NCBI GenBank assembly: GCA_030432295.1
Contig: JAUIHI010000014.1
Location: 62,001-126,000 of the forward strand
Direction of reading: 5' to 3'
Length of the DNA: 64,000 bases
DNA from: Anaerolineae bacterium
Lineage (GTDB): Bacteria; Chloroflexota; Anaerolineae; Caldilineales; Caldilineaceae
Of the stretch, positions 32,487 through 41,508 are shown in pieces; the first letter of the stretch is position 1, and each line of letters opens with the position of its first letter. The translations under genes and the position numbers were made by a program. The notes beneath the pieces were generated by a model, which saw only the letters and a program-made list of their open reading frames with translations, was not told where the DNA came from and did not search any database.

Positions 32487-35400
32487 TTACCTCCGTACCG
32501 CGGGCAGATAGATATTCGCGCCGCTCTCCTTCCCCACAGTGAAGCGCAGGATATAGGGCTGGCTCAGCCCATTCCCCGCCACATCCGCCACATCCGTACC
32601 CACAGTGACCATGTACTCTCCATCCGCCACCACCACCAGGGGACCGAAGACGATCTGGTTGACCGCCCCGTCAAAGCGCACAGTCCCCGTCACCGGAACA
32701 CCCGCACCATCCGTCAAGGTGACCGTGGCCGTGCTGACCGTGGTCTCGCTCAACGCCTCGGAGACGCCGATGACGATCACGGGCGCATAGACCGGGCCAT
32801 CCGTGTCCGTGTAGACGGGACTGGCCGAGGCGATGACGTCCGTGGCGTCCGCGCCGGGACTGGTCCACACCACAACGGGCGGGGTGGCGTCCCCGGCGGA
32901 CGTGACTTCGATGCTTACTTGGGCCGCCCGGCTGGTGGCCGTGCCGTTGTCCACCCGGAAGCTGAAGCTATCCGGGCCGGTGAAGTTTTCCAGCGGCGTG
33001 TAGGTCAGATCAGGCGCGGTGCCGGAGAGGACACCGCCGTGGGGTGGCTCGACCATCTCGAAGGTTAGGGAGAGTTGGCTGACTTCCTGGCCGGCCAGGG
33101 TGATTGGGAGGGGGGTCATGTAGGCTGTGGACAGGCTTTGGGGGATGGCCACCAGGGGCGAGACCAGGTTGACCCAGGTGTTGGTGGGGGTCTCTTCCGG
33201 CACGCTGGGGAAGAAGACGACCGCCTGGTTTTCGACAACCGTGCCGGAGGCCAAGCCGCCGGTCAGGTTGACCGTGTACGTGATGGTCCCCTGAGAATCC
33301 GCCGCGCCCTTTGGCCCCAACTCGCCCACCATCCAGAAGATCTCTCGGCTGTCGGACAGATAGACGCCCGCTCCGTGCAAATCCAGGGTGGCGGCGTCGA
33401 ACACATCGGCCAGTTTGTTGGTGACATAGACCCCGTAGGCCCGGCCCTGGCCCTCGTTTTCATAGGTCACTGTATAGAGCGCCGTGGCCTCCGGCAACAG
33501 ATCCCCCGCGGGACCGTAGATGGCGTTGGGATCTTTGGCAATGAAAAGCCGCAGATCTCGGCAGCGAGGCTTGCCCCCGGCGGCTGTGGCGCTGCAAGAA
33601 TTGGGATCTTCCGGCTCGGGCATGGATGACGTGACGGTCACCGTGCGGGTTTCCGTGCGCTGCACCAGCCCCTTCTCCTCGCAGTCCACACAGCCCGGCC
33701 CGCCGATGCTGGGCACACAGCGCTGGCCATAGGCGATACAGGTCTTGTAGCCGCCGGGCACCCACGCGCCGACTGCGGCGTTGCAGACCTCTTTGTAACA
33801 ACTGTTGGTCAGGCCACCGAAAATGCCGCCGCCAAGCCAACGCACCTGGCCCTCGGTGCAGCAATATTCGCTGGGGTTGGCCCGGCAGTCCAGATCACAG
33901 TCATAGACCTTCTTGACCGTGCTGCCCACCTCCCACACCGCGCCAGCGATGCTGCCGCCGCCGGTGAAGGGGGCCAGGGCCGTCCACGCCACGATGCGCC
34001 CGGCCTTCTTCTTGATGTATTCCCAGCCCACGATGCTCCAGCGGCAGTTGCGCTTGCAGATGTCCACCGTGCAGCCGGTCGTCGCTTCATCCCCCCCGGG
34101 CAGGGAGACGCTGGCCCCGGCCAGATCCGCCTCCCACGCGCCCCACACACTCTTCTCCCCGGTCAGCAGATCCAGGCGCATGCCGCCCGTGCTGTCTTCG
34201 ATGGTGGCCGATCCAGCGTTGACCGTGTAGATCAGCACATGGCCGCCCTGCATGGCCAGGATGCGGGCGATGCGCAGCCCGCTGTTGACCATCACCGCCT
34301 CTAGCACCACTTCGCCTTCAGTTCGGGTGACATTGGCCGCGGTGTGGAAGCTGAACCCGGCGGTGATGGCCGTGTCATAGGCCGATTGCAGCGCCGGGTT
34401 GGCGGCCAGTTGGTCGTTGAACTGGGTCGGCGTCAGCAGATCCACTGTGGACATCTCGCCGGGCACATAGTCCCGATAAAGCTGGGGATCAAACTCGCCC
34501 ACGTTGTAGTTGTCCGCGGTGAGCAGGGTGATGGTGCTGTCCTGGTAGGTTCGGGGCAGGCCCCAGGCAAAGCGCACGGTGAAGGAGAGGAAACCCTGGG
34601 CGCCCGGAGCCAGATCCCCCAGCTTCCAGAAAAGCTGATCCCGTTCCGGCCAGTAAATACCGCCCCCGCTGCTGGCCACATACTCCCCGGACAGGGGCAA
34701 CTGCACCAACAGCACGGCATTCTGCACGGTCTCGGTCAGGGTGTTGAAGTATTGCACCGCATAGTCCGCGGTCTGGCCGGGGCTGACCAGGGTGGGCGCG
34801 CCTGTGGTCACCAACATCTCGCCAGGGGCCGCTGCGCCCGTGTCCGGCGCGCCCAGCCACGGATAGAAGGTGATGTTATCGCCCACGTTGTCGCCCAGGC
34901 CGGACGGATTTTGCGTGGCATGATAGGGGCCAGAGGCGTCCCCCCACCAGTTGTCCCGGGCATCCAGCACCGGCGCGTCCCAGTTGGCGACCGCTTCCCG
35001 GGTCGTGTCGTGGATGCTGTTGTTGCGAAACACCGGGGGCGTGGTGACATAGTTGTTGAAGTCGAATTGGACCCCTGCTTTATCCGAATGGTGGATTTTA
35101 CAGTTCTGAATCGTGGCCGTGGGCGCGCCGCCGGACAGCCCCCAACGGATATCCAAGAGGGCGGACAAGTTATTGGTGAAGGCGGCCCCGCCGTAGGAGA
35201 TTTCGCAGTGATCCAGGCTGATGGTGGAGCGATCCTTTGCCTCGATGCCAGCCCACCAGCCGGTCTCCTGGGTGGCCCCGGTGAAGACGATCGGTTTCTG
35301 CGCCGTGCCCAGGGCATAGAGCCCCCCCTGATCCTTCACAAGCAGATAGGTGGGCGACCCGTAAATATTCTTGTCGAAGGCCAAGGTCGTGCCGGGCTTG

Positions 35401-37202
35401 ATGGAAAGCAGGCCGTTGGACGACACTTCGATGCTGCCCGTCACCCGCACGGGGATGCCCGCGTCGCCCAGATCCCACTGGCGTCCGCCGCCCAGCGCGC
35501 AACCGGGGATCAGCAACTCGTCCCCGCCGTTGCCTGTGGCGGTCAGGTCTTTGGCCGTGATGGAGCCGTTGCACAACCAACTTATGGCTGCGCCCACGTT
35601 GTCGGTCAGGGTCACGTCCGCCAACACGGGGTTGACATTGTGATTGTCAAAGCTGATGCCTCGCCGGCGGTCGTCATTGGTGCCCAGCACGCCATTTTCG
35701 CTGATGGTCATGTTGCCCAAGGTGGGATTGATGGTGCTGTTGGATGTGTAATCGGCCACGCCCGACCATCCATTGCGGCTGATGCTGCCCCCCTCCCAGT
35801 TGACGGAAAGGCTGCTACTGACTCCAGCCTCCAAATAGACGCCATGTTGGCCGTTATCGGTGACATCAATGTTGGTCAATGTGGGCGCAATGGTGGTGCC
35901 GCTATTTGCCCGCACATAAAGCCCGGTGTGCTTGTTGTGGTGGATATGACAATTGCTCACCTCGGCTTGATCCGTGTTGATCTCCAGACCGCCGTCGCCG
36001 AAGTTGCCGTCGCTGGCATAGCTGATATCGCACTGATCCAGGTGCAGGGTGCTGCCCTGTTTGGCCCACAGGCCCATCCAATATTGGCCTGTATCCCCCG
36101 CTGCGGCCAATTGTGAGGTGAAGGTGATGGGTTGGCTGGCCGTGCCCTGAGCTTCCAGCGCCCCCCCATCCGCGATGGCGATGCCAAAGCTGGCGCGGAA
36201 GTCGAGGACCGTGCCCGGCTGCACGGTCAGTGTGCGGCCCGCGGGCACGGTGAGTTGGCAGAGGGTGTAACCGCAGGTGAAGCCATAGTTTGTGCCGCCC
36301 AGGGTCACATCTTCGGTGATGGTCTCCCGGAAGTTGCCGATGGTCACCTCGTTGCGGGCATTGCCGGAAAAGGTGAGGTCGGCATAGGTGGGCTGCATGT
36401 TGATGGTGGATTGATAGATGGCATACTGATACCGATAGTCATCGCTCGGGTTGGTCTGATCCGCCACCCGCACCTGTTGCAGCACGGGCGTCAACCCTTC
36501 CCCCTCCAAATAGATGCCGTTGTTGGCCCCAGAGATCACCTCGCTGTGGGTCAGGGTGAGTTGGGCGTCGGTCACGTCTACGTGCGCCCGGCTCCAGCCG
36601 TGCAGGGCGCTGTTGAAGGCATACGACGCCCCGCCATAGCGGATGGAGACATGGTCCAGGGTGGCCACGCTATCTGGGGCCAGGAACAGGCCATACCATT
36701 CGCCGGGCGTGCCCACGCTGGGGCCGTCGCCGTTGGTATCGCCCCCGGCGCTGTCGTCGGCCATGCTGGTGAATATAACCGGCTGGTCTGCCGTGCCGGT
36801 TGCGATCAGGCCGCCGTCCACCCGCAGGCCGCAGCCGTTGTCATAGCCGCACTTGCCGCCAAACTTGATCGTCACCCCGCTTTCCAGAGTCAACGTCACC
36901 CCCGCGGGGACCATCACCGAGCAGTTGCTGGCCGTGTAGACCCCGGACGCCCAGGTGGTGTCGGCGGTGATGGGATCGCAGGCGGAGGCTGCGGGCGTGT
37001 CGGTTGTGGCAGACTTCCCAGGCAGGGAGGAAGCAGAGACGGTGAAAGCGGAGAAAGCAAGCAGAAGAACGAGGGGCAACAGAGGGAGAATTGGACGAAA
37101 GGACGCACAGAAACGGCGAACGGATGGCGGATCCCCGCGGCTGGCGTGGGTTGGAAGGCGGGTCGATCCGAGAAAAGCAGTAGCCCGTGGGGTGGGGTTC
37201 AT
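32487..37202 (-). CDS. Giant secreted parallel beta-helix protein with DUF11 and Ig-like domains
   Basis: 1571 residues; AAAGGAG precedes the ATG at 37202. The signal sequence is hydrophobic at ~37-57 (PLLPLVLLLAFSAFTVSA). Residues ~70-770 are right-handed parallel beta-helix repeats (for example VSNCHIHHNKHTGLYVRANS and LDHCEISYGGAAF). Around 790-930 and 1215-1330 lie two DUF11-like beta domains (LVSPGQTADYAVQYFN; LLPEATALYTVTYENEGQGRAYGVYVTN). Between them, ~1065-1205, is a Cys-rich insert with ~18 cysteines (CTVDICKRNCRW, EYCCTEG, GCVDCEEKG), probably disulfide-bonded. The end has cadherin-like and Ig-like beta domains, then NIYLPAVRR. It is an extracellular protein, perhaps binding or cleaving polysaccharide; no catalytic residues are evident. 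Confidence 0.87.
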   Translation of the reverse strand: MNPTPRATAFLGSTRLPTHASRGDPPSVRRFCASFRPILPLLPLVLLLAFSAFTVSASSLPGKSATTDTPAASACDPITADTTWASGVYTASNCSVMVPAGVTLTLESGVTIKFGGKCGYDNGCGLRVDGGLIATGTADQPVIFTSMADDSAGGDTNGDGPSVGTPGEWYGLFLAPDSVATLDHVSIRYGGASYAFNSALHGWSRAHVDVTDAQLTLTHSEVISGANNGIYLEGEGLTPVLQQVRVADQTNPSDDYRYQYAIYQSTINMQPTYADLTFSGNARNEVTIGNFRETITEDVTLGGTNYGFTCGYTLCQLTVPAGRTLTVQPGTVLDFRASFGIAIADGGALEAQGTASQPITFTSQLAAAGDTGQYWMGLWAKQGSTLHLDQCDISYASDGNFGDGGLEINTDQAEVSNCHIHHNKHTGLYVRANSGTTIAPTLTNIDVTDNGQHGVYLEAGVSSSLSVNWEGGSISRNGWSGVADYTSNSTINPTLGNMTISENGVLGTNDDRRRGISFDNHNVNPVLADVTLTDNVGAAISWLCNGSITAKDLTATGNGGDELLIPGCALGGGRQWDLGDAGIPVRVTGSIEVSSNGLLSIKPGTTLAFDKNIYGSPTYLLVKDQGGLYALGTAQKPIVFTGATQETGWWAGIEAKDRSTISLDHCEISYGGAAFTNNLSALLDIRWGLSGGAPTATIQNCKIHHSDKAGVQFDFNNYVTTPPVFRNNSIHDTTREAVANWDAPVLDARDNWWGDASGPYHATQNPSGLGDNVGDNITFYPWLGAPDTGAAAPGEMLVTTGAPTLVSPGQTADYAVQYFNTLTETVQNAVLLVQLPLSGEYVASSGGGIYWPERDQLFWKLGDLAPGAQGFLSFTVRFAWGLPRTYQDSTITLLTADNYNVGEFDPQLYRDYVPGEMSTVDLLTPTQFNDQLAANPALQSAYDTAITAGFSFHTAANVTRTEGEVVLEAVMVNSGLRIARILAMQGGHVLIYTVNAGSATIEDSTGGMRLDLLTGEKSVWGAWEADLAGASVSLPGGDEATTGCTVDICKRNCRWSIVGWEYIKKKAGRIVAWTALAPFTGGGSIAGAVWEVGSTVKKVYDCDLDCRANPSEYCCTEGQVRWLGGGIFGGLTNSCYKEVCNAAVGAWVPGGYKTCIAYGQRCVPSIGGPGCVDCEEKGLVQRTETRTVTVTSSMPEPEDPNSCSATAAGGKPRCRDLRLFIAKDPNAIYGPAGDLLPEATALYTVTYENEGQGRAYGVYVTNKLADVFDAATLDLHGAGVYLSDSREIFWMVGELGPKGAADSQGTITYTVNLTGGLASGTVVENQAVVFFPSVPEETPTNTWVNLVSPLVAIPQSLSTAYMTPLPITLAGQEVSQLSLTFEMVEPPHGGVLSGTAPDLTYTPLENFTGPDSFSFRVDNGTATSRAAQVSIEVTSAGDATPPVVVWTSPGADATDVIASASPVYTDTDGPVYAPVIVIGVSEALSETTVSTATVTLTDGAGVPVTGTVRFDGAVNQIVFGPLVVVADGEYMVTVGTDVADVAGNGLSQPYILRFTVGKESGANIYLPAVRR

Positions 37203-37331
37203 GGCGCAGGCTCCTTTGCCGGGTATAGGAAGTGTGTATGGGGTGCGTCACCGATTCTGACGCGTTGCGTCACACTATACTATACGCCAGGTGGGGAGGG
37301 CGCGGATCGGCCAGTTGGGTAGGTCACACGC

Positions 37332-37369
37332 GCAGGAGTTCGACTTTTTGGAAAAAGTCGAACTCCTGC
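37332..37369. terminator. Bidirectional-type hairpin GCAGGAGTTCGACTTTTT
   Basis: 18-bp perfect arms (37332-37349 and 37352-37369) with a 2-nt GG gap; the stem itself contains the A and T runs. It is 46 bp past the 3' end of the Gfo/Idh gene and upstream of the beta-helix gene start, so it likely ends the plus-strand-facing or a long readthrough transcript. Confidence 0.55.
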
Positions 37370-37415
37370 CATTGCTTGCTCACCCAATAGATTTTGAAGA
37401 GGTAAAACGTCGAAA

Positions 37416-38732
37416 CTACGGGAGCTTCAACAACTCATCTACATCCACCGCCTGGCCTGTGGCGATGGATCTGTTGGCCGCAATCCCCATCAGAATCGAA
37501 GACGCGCCGTCAATGTGGCTGGCCGCCCGGTGAAAGGGGTCTTCCGGCGGGTTGGGATGGAAAATCTGTTCCAGCATCACCCGGTCTCCGCCGCCGTGGC
37601 CGCCCACCCCTTCGGGAATTTCCACGTTATAGGGCTTGCCGTGCATAGGGAAGACCCAGACGTGCTTGCCCCGGGTCAACACTTCCGCTTCTTCGGCCAA
37701 TGACTCCTCCTGACCAGCCACAAATGTGCGGCCCACGGACTCGATCAGTTCCACTTCGATGCGCCCTTTGTCGCCGGTGATAGCCGTGCGGTAGCCCTCC
37801 CAGGGACAATAGGCGATCAGCGAATAGGTCAGAATTGCGCCGTTACGGTAGCGGGCCGTGACGCTCATCGTATCCTCGGCGCTGATGTTGTCCCCGAAAA
37901 CATTGCGGTCGCGCAGATAGCCGCTGTCCTTCTCCGCTTCCAGATAGAGACCGGCCAAGGACGGGTTCTCGTCCAGGCGCAGGGCAAAGGGATCGTTGGC
38001 CGCGGCCTCCACGCCCGTGTAGCGGTCGTAGTCGTAGTGTTCGCCCCGCTCTTCCGCGTTCTTGCGACCGTAAAATTGCAGGTCCCCCATCGCGAAGACC
38101 CGCTTGGGATAGGAGCCGATCCACCAGTTGATCAGATCAAAGTGATGGGTGGCTTTGTGCACCAGCAGCCCGCCGGATTTGTCCTTCTCCCGATGCCAGC
38201 GGCGGAAGTAATCTGCGCCGTGGCGGGTGTCCAACACCCACTCAAAATCCACGGCCCGGGGTCGCCCGATGACGCCGTCCATAATCAGTTCCCGGACTTT
38301 CGTGGCGATAGGCGCGTAGCGGTAATTGAAAGTCACCCGCAGACTGCGCCCGGTGCGTTCAATTGTCTCGAAAATCTGGCGGGCTTTGGCGTCGTCAATC
38401 GTCATCGGTTTTTCGCTGATGGCGTCGCAGCCCAGTTCCATGGCCCGGCAGATGTAGATGTGGTGGGTCGAATCCATCGAAGTGACAATCACCACATCCG
38501 GCTTCGTCTCCGCCACCATCCGGTCGAAATCGTCCGCGTGATAGGTGGGCAAGGGCGGCGCGTCGTGGACATCGGCCAACCGGGCGTTGTGAAAATCCAT
38601 ACGGGTCTGGCTCAGATCGCAGAGCGCGACCATCTCGTTCCACTCCGCGTAGTCCCGGGAAATGGCGTCGATGAACATCTGTGCCCGCCCGCCGGTTCCG
38701 ACGAGTGCGTAGCGTTTTCGTGTGTTGGACAT
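37416..38732 (-). CDS. Gfo/Idh/MocA-family oxidoreductase
   Basis: 438 residues from the ATG at 38732 with GGGAGG upstream. The N-terminal Rossmann fold binds NAD(P): [13 protein letters not shown], with the family's EKPMTID lysine motif (ISEKPMT) in the expected place, and [14 protein letters not shown] in the C-terminal alpha/beta domain supplying the usual catalytic His/Asp. These enzymes oxidise or reduce sugars, inositols and related compounds in the cytosol. The late ...[34 protein letters not shown] tail is typical of dehydrogenases of this class. It has no neighbour in the same pathway, though sugar-acid enzymes occur elsewhere in the window. Confidence 0.9.
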   Translation of the reverse strand: MSNTRKRYALVGTGGRAQMFIDAISRDYAEWNEMVALCDLSQTRMDFHNARLADVHDAPPLPTYHADDFDRMVAETKPDVVIVTSMDSTHHIYICRAMELGCDAISEKPMTIDDAKARQIFETIERTGRSLRVTFNYRYAPIATKVRELIMDGVIGRPRAVDFEWVLDTRHGADYFRRWHREKDKSGGLLVHKATHHFDLINWWIGSYPKRVFAMGDLQFYGRKNAEERGEHYDYDRYTGVEAAANDPFALRLDENPSLAGLYLEAEKDSGYLRDRNVFGDNISAEDTMSVTARYRNGAILTYSLIAYCPWEGYRTAITGDKGRIEVELIESVGRTFVAGQEESLAEEAEVLTRGKHVWVFPMHGKPYNVEIPEGVGGHGGGDRVMLEQIFHPNPPEDPFHRAASHIDGASSILMGIAANRSIATGQAVDVDELLKLP

Positions 38733-38887
38733 TGGGTCCTCCCGTGGTTTGTGGATGGGAATCGTGTCGGGAACTGAGTAAAGTGGCAGAGCCACAAGAA
38801 ATCTTTCGCGGGGACGTGAAGGTGTAGGGGTTGTCCACCGTCTACCGACATTGTACTACAAAAACCAATCATACACCGCTGTGACAC

Positions 38888-39595
38888 CTATTCTCCCTCA
38901 GAACCCACAGCCGCTCTCTCATAAAGCCAGGCCCGGCCCCGTTTGCCCGCGGCCTGAATCTGGCCCATCTCCCGCAGACAGTAGGCCATCTGCCCGGCCA
39001 GCCGACGGGGCAACCGGGTGTGGGCGGCCAATTCGGCTGTGGTAAAAGGCGTGGGCAGGGTCTCCGGCAGCAAGGCCCCAAGCTGGGCAGATTCAGTAAA
39101 GGAATGGCAGGCGACCACTTCCAGCAGCCGCTTTTCGTGGATGATCCAGCCACCCCGCCGCCAGCCCCGCTTGCCCCCTTTGTCGTGGCTGCGCCAGACC
39201 TCTTCCGCCTGGATCAGCAGCACATCCAGCCGGGAATTGGGGTGAGCGAGCAAATGGGGGATGCTCACCAGTTCGCCAAAGACGCTCTCCACCCGGCCCG
39301 CTTTGGGCGATTTGCGGCGGCTGAGAATCTCCCCCTCTTCGCTCACTTTGACAATCCACTTGGCCTGGGCCACAGGATAGACCAGCCGCAGGCGATGGCC
39401 TGTCAGCAGCGCGTCCAGTTTGGCCCGCATCTGGCCGAAATGGGCGGTCTGCACCTCCACCAGTTCGCCATCCGCCCGCACCAGATCGATAACATAGCCC
39501 TCCACCGGGACTTCGGTCTCATCGCCGGGAGCCGCATACCAGTTTTTGACTGCCTCGTGCAAAGGCGATTCGTTCAGGGAACCGATGTGGGACAT
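38888..39595 (-). CDS. Unknown protein, possible PD-(D/E)XK-like domain plus winged helix
   Basis: 235 residues from the ATG at 39595; the preceding open frame looks non-coding. Residues ~30-90 read EGYVIDLVRADGELVEVQTAHFGQMRAKLDALL and LRLVYPVAQAKWIVKVSEEG. The D..E-x-Q spacing resembles PD-(D/E)XK nuclease cores with an E-x-Q variant. The middle holds RRKSPKAGRVESVFGELVSIPHLL. The last ~75 residues look like a winged-helix DNA-binding domain (FTTAELAAHTRLPRRLAGQMAYCLREMGQI, then RGRAWLYER). Nuclease activity and DNA binding are inferences from pattern. No defence genes adjoin it directly. Confidence 0.55.
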   Translation of the reverse strand: MSHIGSLNESPLHEAVKNWYAAPGDETEVPVEGYVIDLVRADGELVEVQTAHFGQMRAKLDALLTGHRLRLVYPVAQAKWIVKVSEEGEILSRRKSPKAGRVESVFGELVSIPHLLAHPNSRLDVLLIQAEEVWRSHDKGGKRGWRRGGWIIHEKRLLEVVACHSFTESAQLGALLPETLPTPFTTAELAAHTRLPRRLAGQMAYCLREMGQIQAAGKRGRAWLYERAAVGSEGE

Positions 39596-39871
39596 TCTAA
39601 CTTCCAATGGGTGTTTGAGGAACGACTGGTACAGCTTGGCGGACACGAACGGGGATGTTTCTGACGCTGTTTCTGACGCAGTGCGCGGTGCGTGTACCAC
39701 TTCACAGACTACACACTACGCGCCACGAAAAGTGCAGGCAAACCTCCGCCCCACTGTACTACCAGCAGACGCTATTGCAAGCGTGTTTTTTCTTCCTTTG
39801 CATTTTACCCCAATTGGTGTACTATAGCTCAATTGTCCGAATTTACTAAACCGCTTTATATCGAGTGAGCC

Positions 39872-41152
39872 ATGCGACGTATTATCTCTCCCCTAACCTC
39901 CTTTTCTCGATATTCCCGGGACGTAAAGCTCCTTCTGACGGCTACCGCCGTTCTCGCTATCAGCTTTTTCGGTGTCACCGCCCTGCTCAAAATTCTCTAC
40001 ATTCTGCGCCTGGGCTATGGGCCGGAATATGTGGGGCTGTTTGGCGCCGCGGGCGCGCTGGGCTATATGGCCATGAGTATGCCCAGCGGCTGGCTGGGCG
40101 ATCGTCTGGGCATCAGCCGCACAATGGCCCTGGGCGCGCTAACAACGACAGCCGGAATGGTAATGTTGCCCCTCTCCGAGGTTGTCCCCCTCTGGGCGCG
40201 GGACAGTTGGCCGATTGCCAGCCAGATCGTCCAGGCCGGCGGCTATGCCCTATTCAGCATCAATTTGGTGCCGGCGCTGATGGGGGCAACCCTGCCAGAG
40301 AACCGCAACAGCGCCTATGCACTGAGCAGCACCCTGCGCAGTCTGGGCACATTTGTGGGGACAGTCGCCGGGGGACTCCTGCCCGGTCTGCTGGTACTCG
40401 TCACAGGCCAGGGGCTGGAAAGCCCGGTTCCCTATCGGCTGGGGCTTTGGATCGGCCCGTTCATCGCGGCCCTGGCAATTGTCCCGCTGCTACGCATCCG
40501 CGAGCCGAAAGTCGTGCGGGATACGACCGCTGTTCCCCTATCCGATTCGTTTCCCTACTTGCCTGTGGGTCTGCTGATCCTCTTTGTCGGTCTGGGGCAG
40601 GCAGCCAGCGCCACCTGTCAATCCTTCTGCAACGCCTATATGGATTCGGACCTGGCCCTCTCGCCGGATCGGATCGGTCTGATTACCGGCGTGGGCCAAT
40701 TTGTGGCGATCTTTGCCCCGATGCTTCTGCCACGTATGGCCCGGATGCGGGGCAACGGCTGGACACTGCTGGTCGTCACATTCGGCGGTGCCCTCGCGGT
40801 GTTGCCGCTGATTCTTTTCTCCGATTGGATAGGGGCCAGCCTGGGCCGGGTTGCCACTCTAGCCCTAGCCGCCATGTGGATGCCCACAATGCAGGTCTAT
40901 CAGATGGAGATGATCGCCCAGCGCTGGCGTTCCCTGGCCTACGGCGCTATCTCTATGGGGATGAGTCTGAGCTTTGCGGCGGTGACGTATGGGGGTGGTT
41001 TGATTGTGGCTGGTTCGAGCTATGCAACTCTCTTCATATTGGGGCTGCTTCTCTCTGCAGGCGGCGCGGGGCTGATGGGTCTGTTCGTGCGCAAGCCGGG
41101 GCTGATCACATCGGAGATGCCGACCCCACAGGCTCTTGCCGCGGGTGATTAG
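39872..41152 (+). CDS. MFS transporter
   Basis: 426 residues with ~12 hydrophobic segments. PSGWLGDRLGISRTMALGAL matches the MFS loop 2-3 signature. The alternative long frame overlapping it, seven bases earlier, is Arg/Gly-rich and has no membrane segments, so it is rejected. The start at 39872 lies in ATGCGACG with a moderate upstream purine stretch (ATCGAGTGAG). It is likely an exporter; the substrate is unknown. The stop is flush with the first arm of a repeat element at 41151. Confidence 0.85.
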   Translation: MRRIISPLTSFSRYSRDVKLLLTATAVLAISFFGVTALLKILYILRLGYGPEYVGLFGAAGALGYMAMSMPSGWLGDRLGISRTMALGALTTTAGMVMLPLSEVVPLWARDSWPIASQIVQAGGYALFSINLVPALMGATLPENRNSAYALSSTLRSLGTFVGTVAGGLLPGLLVLVTGQGLESPVPYRLGLWIGPFIAALAIVPLLRIREPKVVRDTTAVPLSDSFPYLPVGLLILFVGLGQAASATCQSFCNAYMDSDLALSPDRIGLITGVGQFVAIFAPMLLPRMARMRGNGWTLLVVTFGGALAVLPLILFSDWIGASLGRVATLALAAMWMPTMQVYQMEMIAQRWRSLAYGAISMGMSLSFAAVTYGGGLIVAGSSYATLFILGLLLSAGGAGLMGLFVRKPGLITSEMPTPQALAAGD

Positions 41153-41338
41153 AGATTGGGTATTTGGGCGGTTCAATATCTTTACAATTCGGCACGAGGA
41201 ATAGGCACACCCACGTGCCGGTCACAGTAGAGCCACCGCCACACGCGGGCGTGTCCCCCCCTCTCGGTGCGCCCACTCCTCTCGAATTGTAAAGATCATT
41301 CGACGGCGAAATGAACCACGCCCAAATATCCAATATCT
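41151..41338. repeat. ~190-bp MITE-like element with long imperfect terminal inverted repeats
   Basis: Left arm 41151-41191 (AGATTGGGTATTTGGGCG, then ATCTTTACAATTCG) has inverse copies in the right arm: ATCTTTACAATTCG inverted at 41283-41296 and the TATTTGGGCG block inverted near 41318-41330, with a ~12-bp insertion in the right arm. It codes for no protein. It begins exactly at the stop of the MFS gene. Confidence 0.6.
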
Positions 41339-41366
41339 GTTATCTTTCACCGTCCGCGATCAACCA

Positions 41367-41504
41367 GTTGACTCCACTGCAAAAAGGTCAAATTCTCCCG
41401 CAGAGCCGCAGGGGCGCAGAGAACTTCAGGAGAGAAATTCGCTTTTATCAGAGTCCATCAGCGTTTATCAGTGGCTCAAATGACTTTTTGCAGTAGAGTC
41501 ACCA
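41367..41504. repeat. Palindromic element with ~10-bp-phased internal units
   Basis: Terminal arms 41370-41390 (GACTCCACTGCAAAAAGGTCA) and 41481-41500 are near-inverse. Inside are CGCAGAGC/CGCAGGGG units, a GGAGAGAAATTCGC spacer, and TTTATCAGAG TCCATCAGCG TTTATCAGTG. It ends 5 bp before the stop of the minus-strand gene at 41509 and shares its plan with 49291-49413. Confidence 0.85.
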
Positions 41505-41508
41505 GTTG

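Noticed and set aside
34344-36116. 590-codon plus-strand open frame opposite the beta-helix gene
   Set aside because: Shadow of the beta-helix gene; no motif, no ribosome binding site.
39865-41148. 427-codon frame overlapping the MFS gene in another plus-strand frame
   Set aside because: Arg/Gly/Pro-rich with no membrane segments; the frame starting at 39872 encodes a normal MFS protein.
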